Positions 8,682 to 17,590 of a stretch of DNA of 64,000 bases are shown here, in pieces. The notes beneath the pieces were generated by a model that made no database searches, had not been told where the DNA came from, and saw only the letters and a list, made by a program, of their open reading frames with translations. Source of the stretch: WHTI01 sp963826105 (GTDB lineage: Bacteria > Actinomycetota > CADDZG01 > WHSQ01); NCBI GenBank assembly GCA_963826105.1, contig CAWGWA010000005.1:184971-248970 (forward strand). The letters run 5' to 3'. Each line of letters opens with the position of its first letter. Within the stretch, counting starts at the first letter, position 1. A program made the translations under genes and the position numbers.

Positions 8682-9227
8682 CTATCGCTGGAGGACGAGT
8701 CCCATCACTGCGTATGGATATGGGCGATTCGGAAACCTGAAGTCTCCCGAGATCGTCGTCCAGCCACGCCCCCGATAGAGGGCTAGGGCGGCGCTGTTGC
8801 CGCACTGGGTCGAGAGCACCGAGGTCGTGCGTTCGATCCCGTCGAGTAGGGCGTCATGAAGGGCGCCGCCAACGCCCCGTCCCCGGGCGGACTCGACCAC
8901 GGCGAGCTCGACGAACTCGTAACTGTCGGAGAACCACGTTTCGGTCGCCTCCTTCGGGAGCCCGTCGATCACCGTCTCGCGCCACCAGCCGCCGGGAGCG
9001 CTCGTGTATCCGTAGGCGAACCCGAGCATGGAGCCATCCGGGTCCTCGCGTGCGACGACCGCGCGGAAGTCATCCCGGCCTAGATGCATGTCGAATACCG
9101 ATGCGAAGTCGCGGATCTGGTGCCGGGTCAGCGCGTACTTGGTGGTCGACCACGCCTCTCCGTAAACCTTCACGAGCTCGGCCCTGATCCTCGCGGTCTC
9201 CTCCGCGCTCAGCCTCGCGATCACCAT
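8682..9227 (-). CDS. GNAT-family N-acetyltransferase
   Basis: A 181-residue acetyl-CoA-dependent acyltransferase. The core motif A is visible as ELAVVESARGRGVGGALHDA, preceded by a beta-strand (DSYEFVELAVV) and followed by the motif B helix and an LALYRGRGW segment near the end. The acceptor is unknown. It begins inside the last codons of the upstream ydcF-like gene (7-base overlap), so the two are co-translated. Confidence 0.82.
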   Translation of the reverse strand: MVIARLSAEETARIRAELVKVYGEAWSTTKYALTRHQIRDFASVFDMHLGRDDFRAVVAREDPDGSMLGFAYGYTSAPGGWWRETVIDGLPKEATETWFSDSYEFVELAVVESARGRGVGGALHDALLDGIERTTSVLSTQCGNSAALALYRGRGWTTISGDFRFPNRPYPYAVMGLVLQR

Positions 9228-9814
9228 TGATCGATCAACTGGTAGAAGATGATCGACCCCACCTCGTGCATCAGCTCCTTCGCTTTGGTGAGCCGGCTGC
9301 GATTCAGGTCCACGTACGAAGCCGGGCTGGCATAAACCTCGTGAAACCCGAGGTCATCTCCGATCCGCTTCAGTCGTTCGGAGTGCATCGGGTCCGAGAC
9401 CATGAGGACCGTGTTGATGTCGTTGTCCTCGGCGATCACACGCACCTTCTCGAGCGACTCCAACGTCGTCTTTCCCTCGTCCTCTCCGAGGATCGCGTCG
9501 CTCGGGACCCCTTGTGTTGTCAGGTAGGTCTCGCCGGCGCCCGCTTCGGTGAATCGATCGCCCGGCTGCTTGCCTCCGGTCACGATGACCGTGGCCGAGA
9601 ATCCTTCGTTATAGAGGTACGCGGCCTGATCGAGCCGGGCCTTGAAGACCGGCGACGGCACACCGTCGTACTGCGCCGCGCCCAGCACCACGATCGCATC
9701 GGCCGAATGGAGCTCGTCCTGACGCGACTGGCTCCACACCTGCACACCGATCCACGCCGGATACCCGACGACGACGAGGATGGCGACCAGAACGGCGATC
9801 CGGAAACGTTTCAC
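9221..9814 (-). CDS. YdcF-like DUF218 envelope protein
   Basis: A 197-residue protein with an N-terminal signal anchor (residues 6-24) and a DUF218 domain. The domain carries DAIVVLGAAQYDG, VTGGKQPGDR..EA (conserved Glu), EDEGKTTLESLEK and VSDPMHSERLKRI motifs. DUF218 proteins (YdcF, SanA) act at or outside the membrane and have been linked to envelope integrity; the reaction here is unknown. The GTG start lies 6 nt after TAGCCT, so it appears leaderless. Confidence 0.85.
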   Translation of the reverse strand: MKRFRIAVLVAILVVVGYPAWIGVQVWSQSRQDELHSADAIVVLGAAQYDGVPSPVFKARLDQAAYLYNEGFSATVIVTGGKQPGDRFTEAGAGETYLTTQGVPSDAILGEDEGKTTLESLEKVRVIAEDNDINTVLMVSDPMHSERLKRIGDDLGFHEVYASPASYVDLNRSRLTKAKELMHEVGSIIFYQLIDQW

Positions 9815-9820
9815 CCACCC

Positions 9821-9826
9821 AGGCTA
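9821..9826 (-). promoter_or_regulatory. Leaderless -10 (TAGCCT) for the DUF218 gene
   Basis: TAGCCT on the minus strand, 6 nt upstream of the GTG at 9814. Confidence 0.6.
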
Positions 9827-9860
9827 CCCACCCCAGCCCTAGCGTTGAGACGCGAGGTTT

Positions 9861-9897
9861 TCCACGCTAGTCCCCCTGCATGCGTGACTAGCGTGGA
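9861..9897. repeat. Perfect 12-bp inverted repeat TCCACGCTAGTC
   Basis: TCCACGCTAGTC (9861-9872) and GACTAGCGTGGA (9886-9897) flank a 13-nt loop. It lacks a T-run, so it is not a classical terminator. It overlaps the stop codon of the small membrane gene. The TTCCACG core recurs in two other gaps of this segment. Confidence 0.7.
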
Positions 9898-10064
9898 ATT
9901 CTGTCGCTAGACGGAGCGGTCCTGCTCGAGGACCCGCGGATCCTCGCTAGTTCGGCGGTTACCTCGCCCATGCCTTTGAGGATCTGCCACAAGGCCGCGA
10001 GGGCGAACACCATCGCGCCAAGTGGAAGGAACAGGAACACGACTTCAGCCCCACTTGCATTCAT
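9888..10064 (-). CDS. Small membrane protein, unknown
   Basis: A 58-residue reading frame starting at the ATG at 10064, with an AGGGGG ribosome site 6 nt upstream. One strongly hydrophobic span (VVFLFLPLGAMVFALAALWQIL) is followed by an amphipathic helix and a serine/arginine-rich tail. I recognise no family. The stop lies inside the 9861-9897 inverted repeat. It sits between sdhB and the ydcF-like gene on the same strand. Confidence 0.5.
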   Translation of the reverse strand: MNASGAEVVFLFLPLGAMVFALAALWQILKGMGEVTAELARIRGSSSRTAPSSDRIPR

Positions 10065-10175
10065 CACTTACCCCCTGTTCGCCTCCGGTGGGGAGGCATA
10101 GAGGTGACCCTGGTACTTACTTTCCACGTCAGGGCTACCAGAGCTCACTGAGCTGGATAAGTTCGTGTTTCGGGG

Positions 10176-10885
10176 CTAGAGGGAGCGGTAGAGGGCGGCT
10201 TGTTTGACTTCTTGGATCGCCATCGTGACCTTGATACCGCGGGGGCAGGCTTCGGTGCAGTTGAAGGCGGTCCGGCATTTGAAGGCGCCGTTCGAGGAGG
10301 AGAGGATCTGGAGGCGCTCGTCGGCGCCGGTGTCCCTCGAGTCGAAGATGAAGCGGTGGGCGTTGACGATCGCCGCCGGGCCCACGTACCCCTCGTCCGA
10401 CCAGAAGATCGGGACACGAGGTGGTGCAGGCGGCACACAGGATGCACTTCGTGGTGTCGTCGAAGCGCTGCGCGTTCCTCCGGGCTCTGGATGCGCTCCT
10501 TCGTAGGTTCGTGCTCATCGTCATCGGTGATCAGCCACGGCTTGACCGCCCGGTAGCCGGCGAAGAACGGCTCCATGTCCACGACGAGGTCCCGGATCAC
10601 CGGCATGCCGCGGATCGGCTCGACGACGATCTCGGATGGAAGGTCTTTGACGAGGATCTTGCAGGCGAGGCGGTTCACGCCGTTGACGACGACCGCGTCC
10701 GAGCCGCAGATCCCGTGCCCGCACGAGCGCCGGACAGCGAGGGAAGTGTCCTGGTACCACTTGACCTGATGGAGGAGGTCGAGGAGACGGTCCATCGGGT
10801 CGGCGTCGACCCGGTACTCCTCGAAGTGGCTCTCGGTGTCGGTCTCCGGGTTGAACCGGAGGACCTTGAGGGTGACTTCCGGCAC
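10176..10885 (-). CDS. sdhB: Succinate dehydrogenase iron-sulfur subunit, two frameshifts
   Basis: SdhB passes electrons from FAD in SdhA to quinone through three Fe-S clusters. The N-terminal plant-type ferredoxin domain is clear (CGHGICGSDAVVVNG). The frame then shifts twice. Removing the C at 10471 and the C at 10410 (plus strand) restores TTKCILCAACTTSCPIFW (4Fe-4S cysteines), then GYVGPAAI, then TAFNCTEACPRGI and a TAG at 10176-10178. The corrected gene is 235 residues, the normal length, and a multiple of three. Both lesions are an extra G after C on the coding strand. The GTG start overlaps the sdhA stop by one base. Confidence 0.92.
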
Positions 10886-12624
10886 TAGTACTTCCTCTCG
10901 ACTGGCTCGTACCGCCCCATCGTGACCGGCTTGTAAGCCAGGCGCGTATCCCCATCGGCGGTCTTGTGGATGAAAGTGTGCTTCAACCAGTGCTCGTCTT
11001 CCCGCATCTGGTGATCCTCGCGGTAGTGGCCGCCACGCGACTCGGTCCGGGCCTTGGCCGAGATGACCAGAGCCTCGGCGATGTCGATCATGAAGCCCAG
11101 CTCCATGTGCTCGACGAGCTCGGTGTTGAAGATCTTGCTCCGGTCCTTGACCCGCGCCTTGCCGTAGCGCTCCTTGAGGCTATCGAGGGTGCTGAGCGCC
11201 TGGCCGAGGCCCTCGTCGGTGCGGGACACCGATGCCTTGTCCCACATCTCTTCCTGGAGATCCTTGCGGATCGCGGCGATGGGTTCGGTCGATTCGCCTT
11301 CGGTGATCGAGCGGAGCCAATCCTCGGACGACTTGGCAACGTCCTCGGGGACGTCGATGAGCTTGTTGTTGTTGGCGTACTCGGCCATGTTGACCCCGCC
11401 GCGCTTCCCGAAGACCACGATGTCGAGGAGCGAGTTGGTGCCGAGCCGATTGGCACCGTGGACCGATACGCAGGCGCACTCGCCGGCGGAGTAGAAGCCC
11501 GGGACGACTTCTCCGTGGGCGCTGTGCAGGACCTCGGCATCGATGTTGGTTGGGATCCCGCCCATCGCGTAATGCGCGGTCGGGACCGTCGGTACCGGTT
11601 CCTTGATCGGGTCGACGTCCAGATACGTGCGCGCGAACTCGGTGATGTCGGGGAGCTTGGCCTCGACGACCTCGGGATCGATCCCGGTGAGGTCGAGAAG
11701 CACGTAGTCCTTGTTCGGACCGGCCCCCCGTCCTTCCTTGATCTCGAAGAACTCGGCCCTCGACACCATGTCGCGCGGAGCGAGGTCCTTGATCGTCGGC
11801 GCGTAGCGCTCCATGAAGCGTTCGCCGTCGCCGTTGAGAAGGATGCCGCCCTCACCTCGTGCAGCTTCTGAGAGAAGGATGCCGAGGCGGTAGAGACCGG
11901 TCGGGTGGAACTGGAAGAACTCCATGTCCTCGAGCGGGAGGCCCTTGCGGTAGACAACACCAGGTCCGTCACCTGTGAGGGTGTGAGCGTTCGAGGTGAT
12001 CTTGAACATCTTGCCGTAGCCACCGGTCGCGAACATGACCGACTTGGCCCTGAAGGTGTGGATCTCGCCGGTCGCGATCTCGTAGGCGATGATCCCGCCG
12101 CAGACGCCGTCTTGGATGATGAGGTCGAGGACGAAGAACTCGTTGTAGAACTCGACGCCCTGCTTGTTGCACTGCTGGAACAGCGTCTGAAGGATCATGT
12201 GCCCGGTTCGGTCGGCCGCGTAGCAGGCTCGCTTGACCGCCGCCTCGCCGTGATTTCGGGTGTGACCTCCGAACCGGCGCTGGTCGATCTTGCCTTCCGG
12301 CGTGCGGTTGAAGGGGAGCCCCATCCGCTCGAGATCGAGCACCGACTCGACCGCGTCCTTGCACATCACATCGACGGCGTCCTGGTCGGCGAGGAAGTCA
12401 CCACCCTTGACGGTGTCGAACGCATGCCATTCCCATGAGTCCTCTTCGACGTTGGCGAGCGCGGCACACATACCGCCCTGTGCCGCACCGGTGTGCGAAC
12501 GGGTGGGGTACATCTTCGAGACGACCGCGGTCTTACATCCCTTGCTCGCTTCGAGTGCGGCCCTCAGCCCGGCACCACCGGCTCCGACGATGACCGCGTC
12601 GAAGATGTGTACGTTGTCGCTCAT
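10885..12624 (-). CDS. sdhA: Succinate dehydrogenase flavoprotein subunit
   Basis: The catalytic subunit oxidising succinate to fumarate, 579 residues. The dinucleotide fold AVIVGAGGAGLRAALEA opens the protein. SHTGAAQGGM includes the His that links FAD covalently, the active-site region follows with HYAMGGIPTN, and GANRLGTNSLLDIVVFG lies near the C-terminal part of the FAD domain. The ATG overlaps the sdhD stop as ATGA, and its own stop overlaps the sdhB start, so sdhD-A-B is one tightly coupled operon. Confidence 0.96.
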   Translation of the reverse strand: MSDNVHIFDAVIVGAGGAGLRAALEASKGCKTAVVSKMYPTRSHTGAAQGGMCAALANVEEDSWEWHAFDTVKGGDFLADQDAVDVMCKDAVESVLDLERMGLPFNRTPEGKIDQRRFGGHTRNHGEAAVKRACYAADRTGHMILQTLFQQCNKQGVEFYNEFFVLDLIIQDGVCGGIIAYEIATGEIHTFRAKSVMFATGGYGKMFKITSNAHTLTGDGPGVVYRKGLPLEDMEFFQFHPTGLYRLGILLSEAARGEGGILLNGDGERFMERYAPTIKDLAPRDMVSRAEFFEIKEGRGAGPNKDYVLLDLTGIDPEVVEAKLPDITEFARTYLDVDPIKEPVPTVPTAHYAMGGIPTNIDAEVLHSAHGEVVPGFYSAGECACVSVHGANRLGTNSLLDIVVFGKRGGVNMAEYANNNKLIDVPEDVAKSSEDWLRSITEGESTEPIAAIRKDLQEEMWDKASVSRTDEGLGQALSTLDSLKERYGKARVKDRSKIFNTELVEHMELGFMIDIAEALVISAKARTESRGGHYREDHQMREDEHWLKHTFIHKTADGDTRLAYKPVTMGRYEPVERKY

Positions 12625-13040
12625 CCACCAACCGCCGGGTCGAACGTGATGACGACTGCGGTGCCCATGATCATCAGGATCGTTGTCACCGTGTAGAGGA
12701 TGCCTTTGATCGTGGTCCTGACGGCGGGCCGGTGGACGTAATCGTTAATGATCACGCGCAGTCCGTTGACGCCGTGCAGCAGCGCTAACACCAGAAGCAC
12801 CCAGTCGAACGTTTTCCATCCGACGTTGTCCCAACGTTCGGCGACGAAATCAAAGTTGACCCGCTCAACGCCTGAGTCGACGAGATGCATGATGTAGAGG
12901 TGGATCAGGACTAGGAACAGCAGCACGATCCCTGAGAGCCTCATGAAGAACCACCACCACACCTCAGCCTTCGAAGGGCTCCGGTCGGCGGCGAAGGCCT
13001 TGGGCTTCTTCTTGCGGTACACGTCCTCGATAGTGGCCAT
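12621..13040 (-). CDS. sdhD: Succinate dehydrogenase membrane anchor (SdhD type)
   Basis: A 139-residue anchor with three spans (about residues 28-50, 73-97 and 111-133). The conserved RLSGIVLLFLVLIHLYIMH contains the heme-ligand-like His, and DWVLLVLALLHGVNGLR is typical of SdhD. The ATG at 13040 lies 8 nt after TAACAT, so it is leaderless. No cytochrome b (SdhC) gene is adjacent: the next gene upstream is the divergent mutase. The complex therefore has one anchor gene here, or sdhC lies elsewhere. Confidence 0.88.
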   Translation of the reverse strand: MATIEDVYRKKKPKAFAADRSPSKAEVWWWFFMRLSGIVLLFLVLIHLYIMHLVDSGVERVNFDFVAERWDNVGWKTFDWVLLVLALLHGVNGLRVIINDYVHRPAVRTTIKGILYTVTTILMIMGTAVVITFDPAVGG

Positions 13041-13048
13041 GACCCAGG

Positions 13049-13054
13049 ATGTTA
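13049..13054 (-). promoter_or_regulatory. Leaderless -10 (TAACAT) for sdhDAB
   Basis: TAACAT on the minus strand, 8 nt before the sdhD ATG. Confidence 0.6.
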
Positions 13055-13084
13055 ACGCCCCGCACCTCGCCCTCCCGAAGCAAC

Positions 13085-13090
13085 TAGCAT
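13085..13090 (+). promoter_or_regulatory. Leaderless -10 (TAGCAT) for methylmalonyl-CoA mutase
   Basis: TAGCAT lies 7 nt before the ATG at 13098. The nearer ATG at 13092 is only 1 nt away from the hexamer, so 13098 is the better start. Confidence 0.6.
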
Positions 13091-13097
13091 CATGAGG

Positions 13098-14672
13098 ATG
13101 ACGGACGAACGGAAGACCGATTCCGGGATCGAGATCGAGCCTCTCTATGGCGGTTCGAACCATCCCGTGGACGAGAACAAGCTCGGCGAACCGGGCGAGT
13201 TTCCCTTCACGCGAGGGGTCCATCAGGGCATGTACCGAAGCCGGTTGTGGACCATGCGCCAATATGCGGGCTTCGGTTCGGCTGAGGAGACCAACGAACG
13301 CTTCAAGTACCTCTTGAAGGCCGGCCAAACGGGACTTTCGGTGGCTTTCGACCTCCCGACCCAGATGGGCTACGACTCCGACCATCCCAAGGCACAGGCC
13401 GAGGTCGGTCGGGTGGGGGTTGCGATCGACTCGCTCGCAGACATGGAGCTCCTCTTCGACGGGATCCCGCTCGATGAGGCCTCGACGTCGATGACGATCA
13501 ATTCAACTGCAGCGATCCTCCTGCTCCTCTACGAACTCGTCGCCGAGAAGCAGGGGGTCCCCAGAGGGGAGATCTCTGGGACCACGCAGAACGACATCCT
13601 CAAGGAGTACACCGCCCGCGGGACGTACATCTATCCGCCGAAGCCATCGATGAGGATCGTCACGGACCTCTTCGGCTACTGCAAAGACAATCTGCCCCGG
13701 TGGAACACGATCTCGATCTCCGGCTACCACATGCGCGAGGCCGGGTGCACTGCGGTCCAAGAGGTCGCGTTCACGATCGCCGACGGCATCGCGTATGTCG
13801 AAGCCGCGATCGAAGCGGGACTCGATGTCGATGACTTCGCGCCCCGGCTCTCGTTCTTCTTCGCATGTCACATGAACTTCTTCGAGGAGGTCGCCAAGTT
13901 CCGCGCCGCTCGTCGCCTTTGGGCGAGGGTGATGAAGGAGAGGTTCGGCGCGAAGAACCCGAAGTCGATGATGCTCCGCTTCCACACGCAGACCGGTGGG
14001 GCGACGCTTACGGCCCAGCAGCCGGAGAACAACATCGTGCGCACCGCGCTCGAAGCTTTCGCCGCGATGATGGGCGGGACGCAGTCGCTCCACACCAACT
14101 CGTTCGATGAAGCTCTCGCGCTGCCGAGTGAGAAGGCGGCAACGATCGCGCTGCGAACGCAGCAGGTGCTCGGTTACGAGTCGGGGGCCGTCGATGCAGT
14201 CGATCCGCTCGGAGGGTCGTGGTTCGTGGAGTCGCTGACCGACGAGATCGAAACCAAGGCGGAGGACTACCTCAAGCGCATCGACGACATGGGCGGAGGC
14301 GTCGAGGCGGTCGCGACCGGATGGATGAAGAGCGAGATCGAGGACGCCGCCTACCGGATCGCACAAGGTGTTGAGAGCGGAGAGCGCCCCATCGTCGGAG
14401 TGAACCGTTTCGTAAGCGAGCATGAGGAGCCTGTGGAGATCATCGAATTCGACCCCGAACTGGCCCGTCGTCAGATGGAGCGAACGCAGAAAGTCCGAAG
14501 CGAGCGTGATCAGGCACAGGTCGATACCGCGTTGAAGGGCGTCGACGCCGCGGCGAGGTCATCGGACAACCTTCTCTATCCGATGCGGGAAGCTCTAGCC
14601 GCTTACGCGACCCTCGGTGAGGTCTCGGATGTGTTGAGGGACGTCTTCGGCGAGTTCGAGCCGGGGGCCTGA
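13098..14672 (+). CDS. mcmA1: Methylmalonyl-CoA mutase, catalytic subunit (split type)
   Basis: The radical-forming, substrate-binding half of an adenosylcobalamin mutase that interconverts methylmalonyl-CoA and succinyl-CoA. About 524 residues cover only the catalytic TIM barrel. Visible motifs are GEFPFTRGVHQGMYRSRLWTMRQYAG, TLTAQQPENNIVRT and QSLHTNSFDEALALP. The C-terminal cobalamin-binding domain is absent, as in two-subunit archaeal and actinobacterial enzymes, so a separate B12 subunit must be encoded elsewhere. It may instead be an isobutyryl- or ethylmalonyl-type mutase. npdG begins at its stop (TGATG). Confidence 0.9.
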   Translation: MTDERKTDSGIEIEPLYGGSNHPVDENKLGEPGEFPFTRGVHQGMYRSRLWTMRQYAGFGSAEETNERFKYLLKAGQTGLSVAFDLPTQMGYDSDHPKAQAEVGRVGVAIDSLADMELLFDGIPLDEASTSMTINSTAAILLLLYELVAEKQGVPRGEISGTTQNDILKEYTARGTYIYPPKPSMRIVTDLFGYCKDNLPRWNTISISGYHMREAGCTAVQEVAFTIADGIAYVEAAIEAGLDVDDFAPRLSFFFACHMNFFEEVAKFRAARRLWARVMKERFGAKNPKSMMLRFHTQTGGATLTAQQPENNIVRTALEAFAAMMGGTQSLHTNSFDEALALPSEKAATIALRTQQVLGYESGAVDAVDPLGGSWFVESLTDEIETKAEDYLKRIDDMGGGVEAVATGWMKSEIEDAAYRIAQGVESGERPIVGVNRFVSEHEEPVEIIEFDPELARRQMERTQKVRSERDQAQVDTALKGVDAAARSSDNLLYPMREALAAYATLGEVSDVLRDVFGEFEPGA

Positions 14673-15346
14673 TGGCGGCTACGAAGGTTGCGGTCATCGG
14701 CGGTACAGGCGACGAAGGCTCCGGCCTGGCGGCTCGCTGGGCGAAGGCCGGGATCGAAGTCGTGATCGGCTCGCGCGATGCCGAACGAGCAGCCGTTGCA
14801 GCGACGAAGATCCAGGAGCTCGCCGGAGGTTCGGTCAGTGGACTCGAGAACGCAGGCGCGGCCGCGTCGGCCCCCATCGTTGTCGTGACCGTCCCGTTCT
14901 CTGGGCAGGCGGCGATCTATCGTTCGATCGCGGAAGCGATCACCCCCGAGACCATCGTCGTGGACTGCACCGTCCCTGTGGCGGCCGCGGTCGGCCACAA
15001 GGCGACCAAGGTTCTTGGTGTGTGGGAGGGCTCGGCCGCCCAGCAAGCGCAGTCGTTGCTGCCGAAGGGCACCATCATGTGTGCGGGCTTCCATTCACTC
15101 GCGGCATCGGCGTTGAACGATCTCGATCGCGAGATGGAAGGGGACGTACTCGTATGCGGGACGAAGAAAGCCGCCCGGGCGACTGTGGGGGAGCTCGTCG
15201 ATGCCATCCCGGGCCTCAAGTTCATCGACGCAGGCCCGCTGGATAATGCCCGGATAATCGAGCCCATCACTTCATTGCTGATCGGGATCAACCACCGCTA
15301 CGGCACCGACCGGTCGGGCGTCCGGATAACGGGGCTCCCTGACTAG
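14672..15346 (+). CDS. npdG: F420H2:NADP oxidoreductase (NADPH-dependent F420 reductase)
   Basis: A 224-residue Rossmann protein starting with VAVIGGTGDEGSGLAARWAKAG, followed by IGSRDAERA (NADP 2'-phosphate recognition). VVVTVPF, DCTVPV and a C-terminal helical dimer region with NARIIEPITSLLIGINHRY are typical of F420-dependent NADP reductase (Fno/NpdG). It moves hydride between coenzyme F420 and NADP and implies this organism makes F420. The ATG overlaps the mutase stop, so the two are co-translated. Confidence 0.9.
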   Translation: MAATKVAVIGGTGDEGSGLAARWAKAGIEVVIGSRDAERAAVAATKIQELAGGSVSGLENAGAAASAPIVVVTVPFSGQAAIYRSIAEAITPETIVVDCTVPVAAAVGHKATKVLGVWEGSAAQQAQSLLPKGTIMCAGFHSLAASALNDLDREMEGDVLVCGTKKAARATVGELVDAIPGLKFIDAGPLDNARIIEPITSLLIGINHRYGTDRSGVRITGLPD

Positions 15347-15391
15347 GCCTATTTACTCATGCGGGCCATTCCCATCAGCTCGCCGCGGGAC

Positions 15392-15397
15392 TAGGTT
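15392..15397 (+). promoter_or_regulatory. Leaderless -10 (TAGGTT) for the secreted hydrolase
   Basis: TAGGTT, then CTGCGG, then the ATG at 15404. Confidence 0.6.
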
Positions 15398-15403
15398 CTG
15401 CGG

Positions 15404-17005
15404 ATGACCGTTAAGCGCTCGTCGTCTTTCGTCCTGGCCGTTCTTCTTGTCCTTGTGCTCGCTCCACCCGCCTGGTCTAAGGCCAAGGCACTCCCACAGC
15501 AGCGTTACGAGGTGCTCCCGGCTCATGACGTCACCGCGTCCCCGAGCAACCTCGACGTCATGCCCGTGATGAAGCACTGGATGGCGGGCAAGAGGAAGTC
15601 GCCCAAGGTCGTGATGGTGCTTGTGCCAGGGTTCTTCGGCGGCATCCAGAACTTCGCTTACGCCGGGCAGCGCCTGGTCGAGCGCTATCCGCGGATGCAG
15701 GTCTGGGTCGTCGAACGGCGCAACAACCTCCTCGAGAACCGCTGCGGCATGGAACTTGCACAGAAGGAGGGTTACGGGCGTACGCAAACGATCTCCCTTT
15801 ACTACCTCGAAGGTGCCGTCGCGCTGAATTCGGGATGTCCACAAGCGGCTGACGAAGCCGCTCCGATGGTGTGGGACGGGAACGCGAACGAACAGGCTCT
15901 TTCGCAGGACGAGGCTGCCGACGTCGGCATGGCTGAGTGGGGTCTCGAAACCGAACTCGAGGACATCCGCGCGGTGGTTCAAGCGGCACATAAGGAGTAC
16001 CCCAAAGCAAAGGTGGTCCTCGGCGGTCACTCGCTCGGCGGGATGACGACACAGCTGTACGCGGGATGGCGATTCGGGTCGAAGCCGAGCAGCGCGGGAT
16101 GGAAGACGATCGACGGAATGGTTCTCATCGACGGTGCGGTGTCCGGACCGAGCTGGGCCGACACGATGGTGCCGCAGTCGTTCGCCACGCGGGCGATGAC
16201 CGATGCCGGTGATCTCTACTGGGACGACTTCGCCGGTGGAAGGACCAGCCTCCTCGGTCTCCTCGCCGAACTCGGAGCGCTCGCCGCGATCCAGGAACCA
16301 GATGTTGAGTCCTATATCTGGCGTGCGTTGCAGCCTCCCTTGACCTGGCCGTTCGAGGACACCTGCCCGACCAACCGGGCTGCGTTCGCGGGGTTGACCG
16401 ACGATCAGTACGGGTTCTCATCAACCTTCGAGCTTCATCAAGGGGACGTGTCTGAACCACTGCCGGGCCCGGTCGGGGGAACGAAGAAGTGTGCGACCCC
16501 CGAGGAAGATCGCGAGTTGGTCGGATGGCTCGATTTCGACGATGAGTCGCTGGCCGGTCAGCAGGAGATCACCTCGACCGACACCTGGGCGCACTCGATG
16601 TTCGATTCGAAGAGGACCAACGGGGTCGAGTGGTATTTCTCGACGGTCCTCAATGCGGACATCGACCTGGTCTCGAATCTCGATGCGAACGCGGAGTACA
16701 CGTACGAGGACGTGACGACGACTGCATCTGACGCTTTCGGACTCAAGGTGTTCGACACCGCCGCGGTGAGGGTGCCGGTGTACGGATTCATAGCCTCTTT
16801 CTGCCGGCCCAATTACGACTGGTACCAGGAGCAAGCAGCGAAGGTCCCGAGCTTCACTTACGTGGACCGTTCGGCCGAAAACTGCGATGGGGCCTCGGAG
16901 GACCCCTACGGGCATGTCGATCCGCTGTTCGCGGCCGACGAGGTCGGACATTCGAACGACTTCTTCAAGTCGGTCGTGAACTGGGTCAAAGAGAAGGTTC
17001 TCTAA
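15404..17005 (+). CDS. Secreted alpha/beta hydrolase
   Basis: A 533-residue exported protein. Signal peptide residues 1-25 end near APPAWSKA. An alpha/beta-hydrolase core follows, with VPGFFGG (oxyanion region), the nucleophile elbow GGHSLGGMT near residue 209, and a late Gly-His-Val-Asp-Pro segment that probably gives the catalytic His. The long insert between the nucleophile and the C-terminus may form a lid. The substrate is unknown. The gene is leaderless; the next secreted protein follows after 19 bases with its own GGAGG. Confidence 0.8.
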   Translation: MTVKRSSSFVLAVLLVLVLAPPAWSKAKALPQQRYEVLPAHDVTASPSNLDVMPVMKHWMAGKRKSPKVVMVLVPGFFGGIQNFAYAGQRLVERYPRMQVWVVERRNNLLENRCGMELAQKEGYGRTQTISLYYLEGAVALNSGCPQAADEAAPMVWDGNANEQALSQDEAADVGMAEWGLETELEDIRAVVQAAHKEYPKAKVVLGGHSLGGMTTQLYAGWRFGSKPSSAGWKTIDGMVLIDGAVSGPSWADTMVPQSFATRAMTDAGDLYWDDFAGGRTSLLGLLAELGALAAIQEPDVESYIWRALQPPLTWPFEDTCPTNRAAFAGLTDDQYGFSSTFELHQGDVSEPLPGPVGGTKKCATPEEDRELVGWLDFDDESLAGQQEITSTDTWAHSMFDSKRTNGVEWYFSTVLNADIDLVSNLDANAEYTYEDVTTTASDAFGLKVFDTAAVRVPVYGFIASFCRPNYDWYQEQAAKVPSFTYVDRSAENCDGASEDPYGHVDPLFAADEVGHSNDFFKSVVNWVKEKVL

Positions 17006-17024
17006 CGATGATGGAGGTACTGAG

Positions 17025-17543
17025 ATGAAGCGTTCTTTCGTGATGGTCGCTGTGCTGGCGATGCTGTTTTCCGCAGCGCCGGCGATGGGTCACGGCGCGG
17101 ACGACCCCGACGAGGTTCAGGGTTTCCTCGACATCAAGCGCGTGGACTTCAACGGAGAGGCCCGAGGCACCAATACAGTGACGGTCAAGACCTATGAGGG
17201 CTTCGCGTGCAATTACCTGAAGGGAAACACCGACAACTACCTCAAGCTCCAGTTCGACAGGCAGAGCAACGGTTCGATCGATCTCGTGGGGACCTTCCAG
17301 TGCGTCGACAACAAACTGTTCATGTTCCTCAAGGCACCAGACACCGGAAGCGCCTACGAGGAAGTCCGGGCGAAGCGGCCGAACGCCAAGACGACCAAGG
17401 TGACGTTCCCGTTCGACATCCCGGAGCTCGATTCGAATCACGTGAGCCTGATCGTGAAGTCGAAGGACAACACCAATGTGGACTGCACCCCGACGGCCTG
17501 CGTGGATAGATTCCCCGATGCGGGAGTCTTCTCGCTCTACTAG
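17025..17543 (+). CDS. Secreted protein of unknown function
   Basis: A 172-residue protein with a clear signal peptide (residues 1-22, MKRSFVMVAVLAMLF then SAAPAMG). The mature part is beta-rich, with four cysteines (FACNY, FQCVD, VDCTPTACVD) that could form two disulfides. I do not recognise the family. GGAGG lies 7 nt before the ATG, and 19 bases separate it from the upstream secreted hydrolase, so they are probably transcribed together. Confidence 0.65.
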   Translation: MKRSFVMVAVLAMLFSAAPAMGHGADDPDEVQGFLDIKRVDFNGEARGTNTVTVKTYEGFACNYLKGNTDNYLKLQFDRQSNGSIDLVGTFQCVDNKLFMFLKAPDTGSAYEEVRAKRPNAKTTKVTFPFDIPELDSNHVSLIVKSKDNTNVDCTPTACVDRFPDAGVFSLY

Positions 17544-17590
17544 GAGTTTCCGCACGATCGATCGGGAGATTGTTAGATAGTGGGGCAATC

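Noticed and set aside
10176..10885. Programmed frameshifting in sdhB, the carboxylase or the ECF sigma gene
   Set aside because: There are no slippery heptamers or pseudoknots, the shifts sit in essential domains, and removal of a single base restores normal families.
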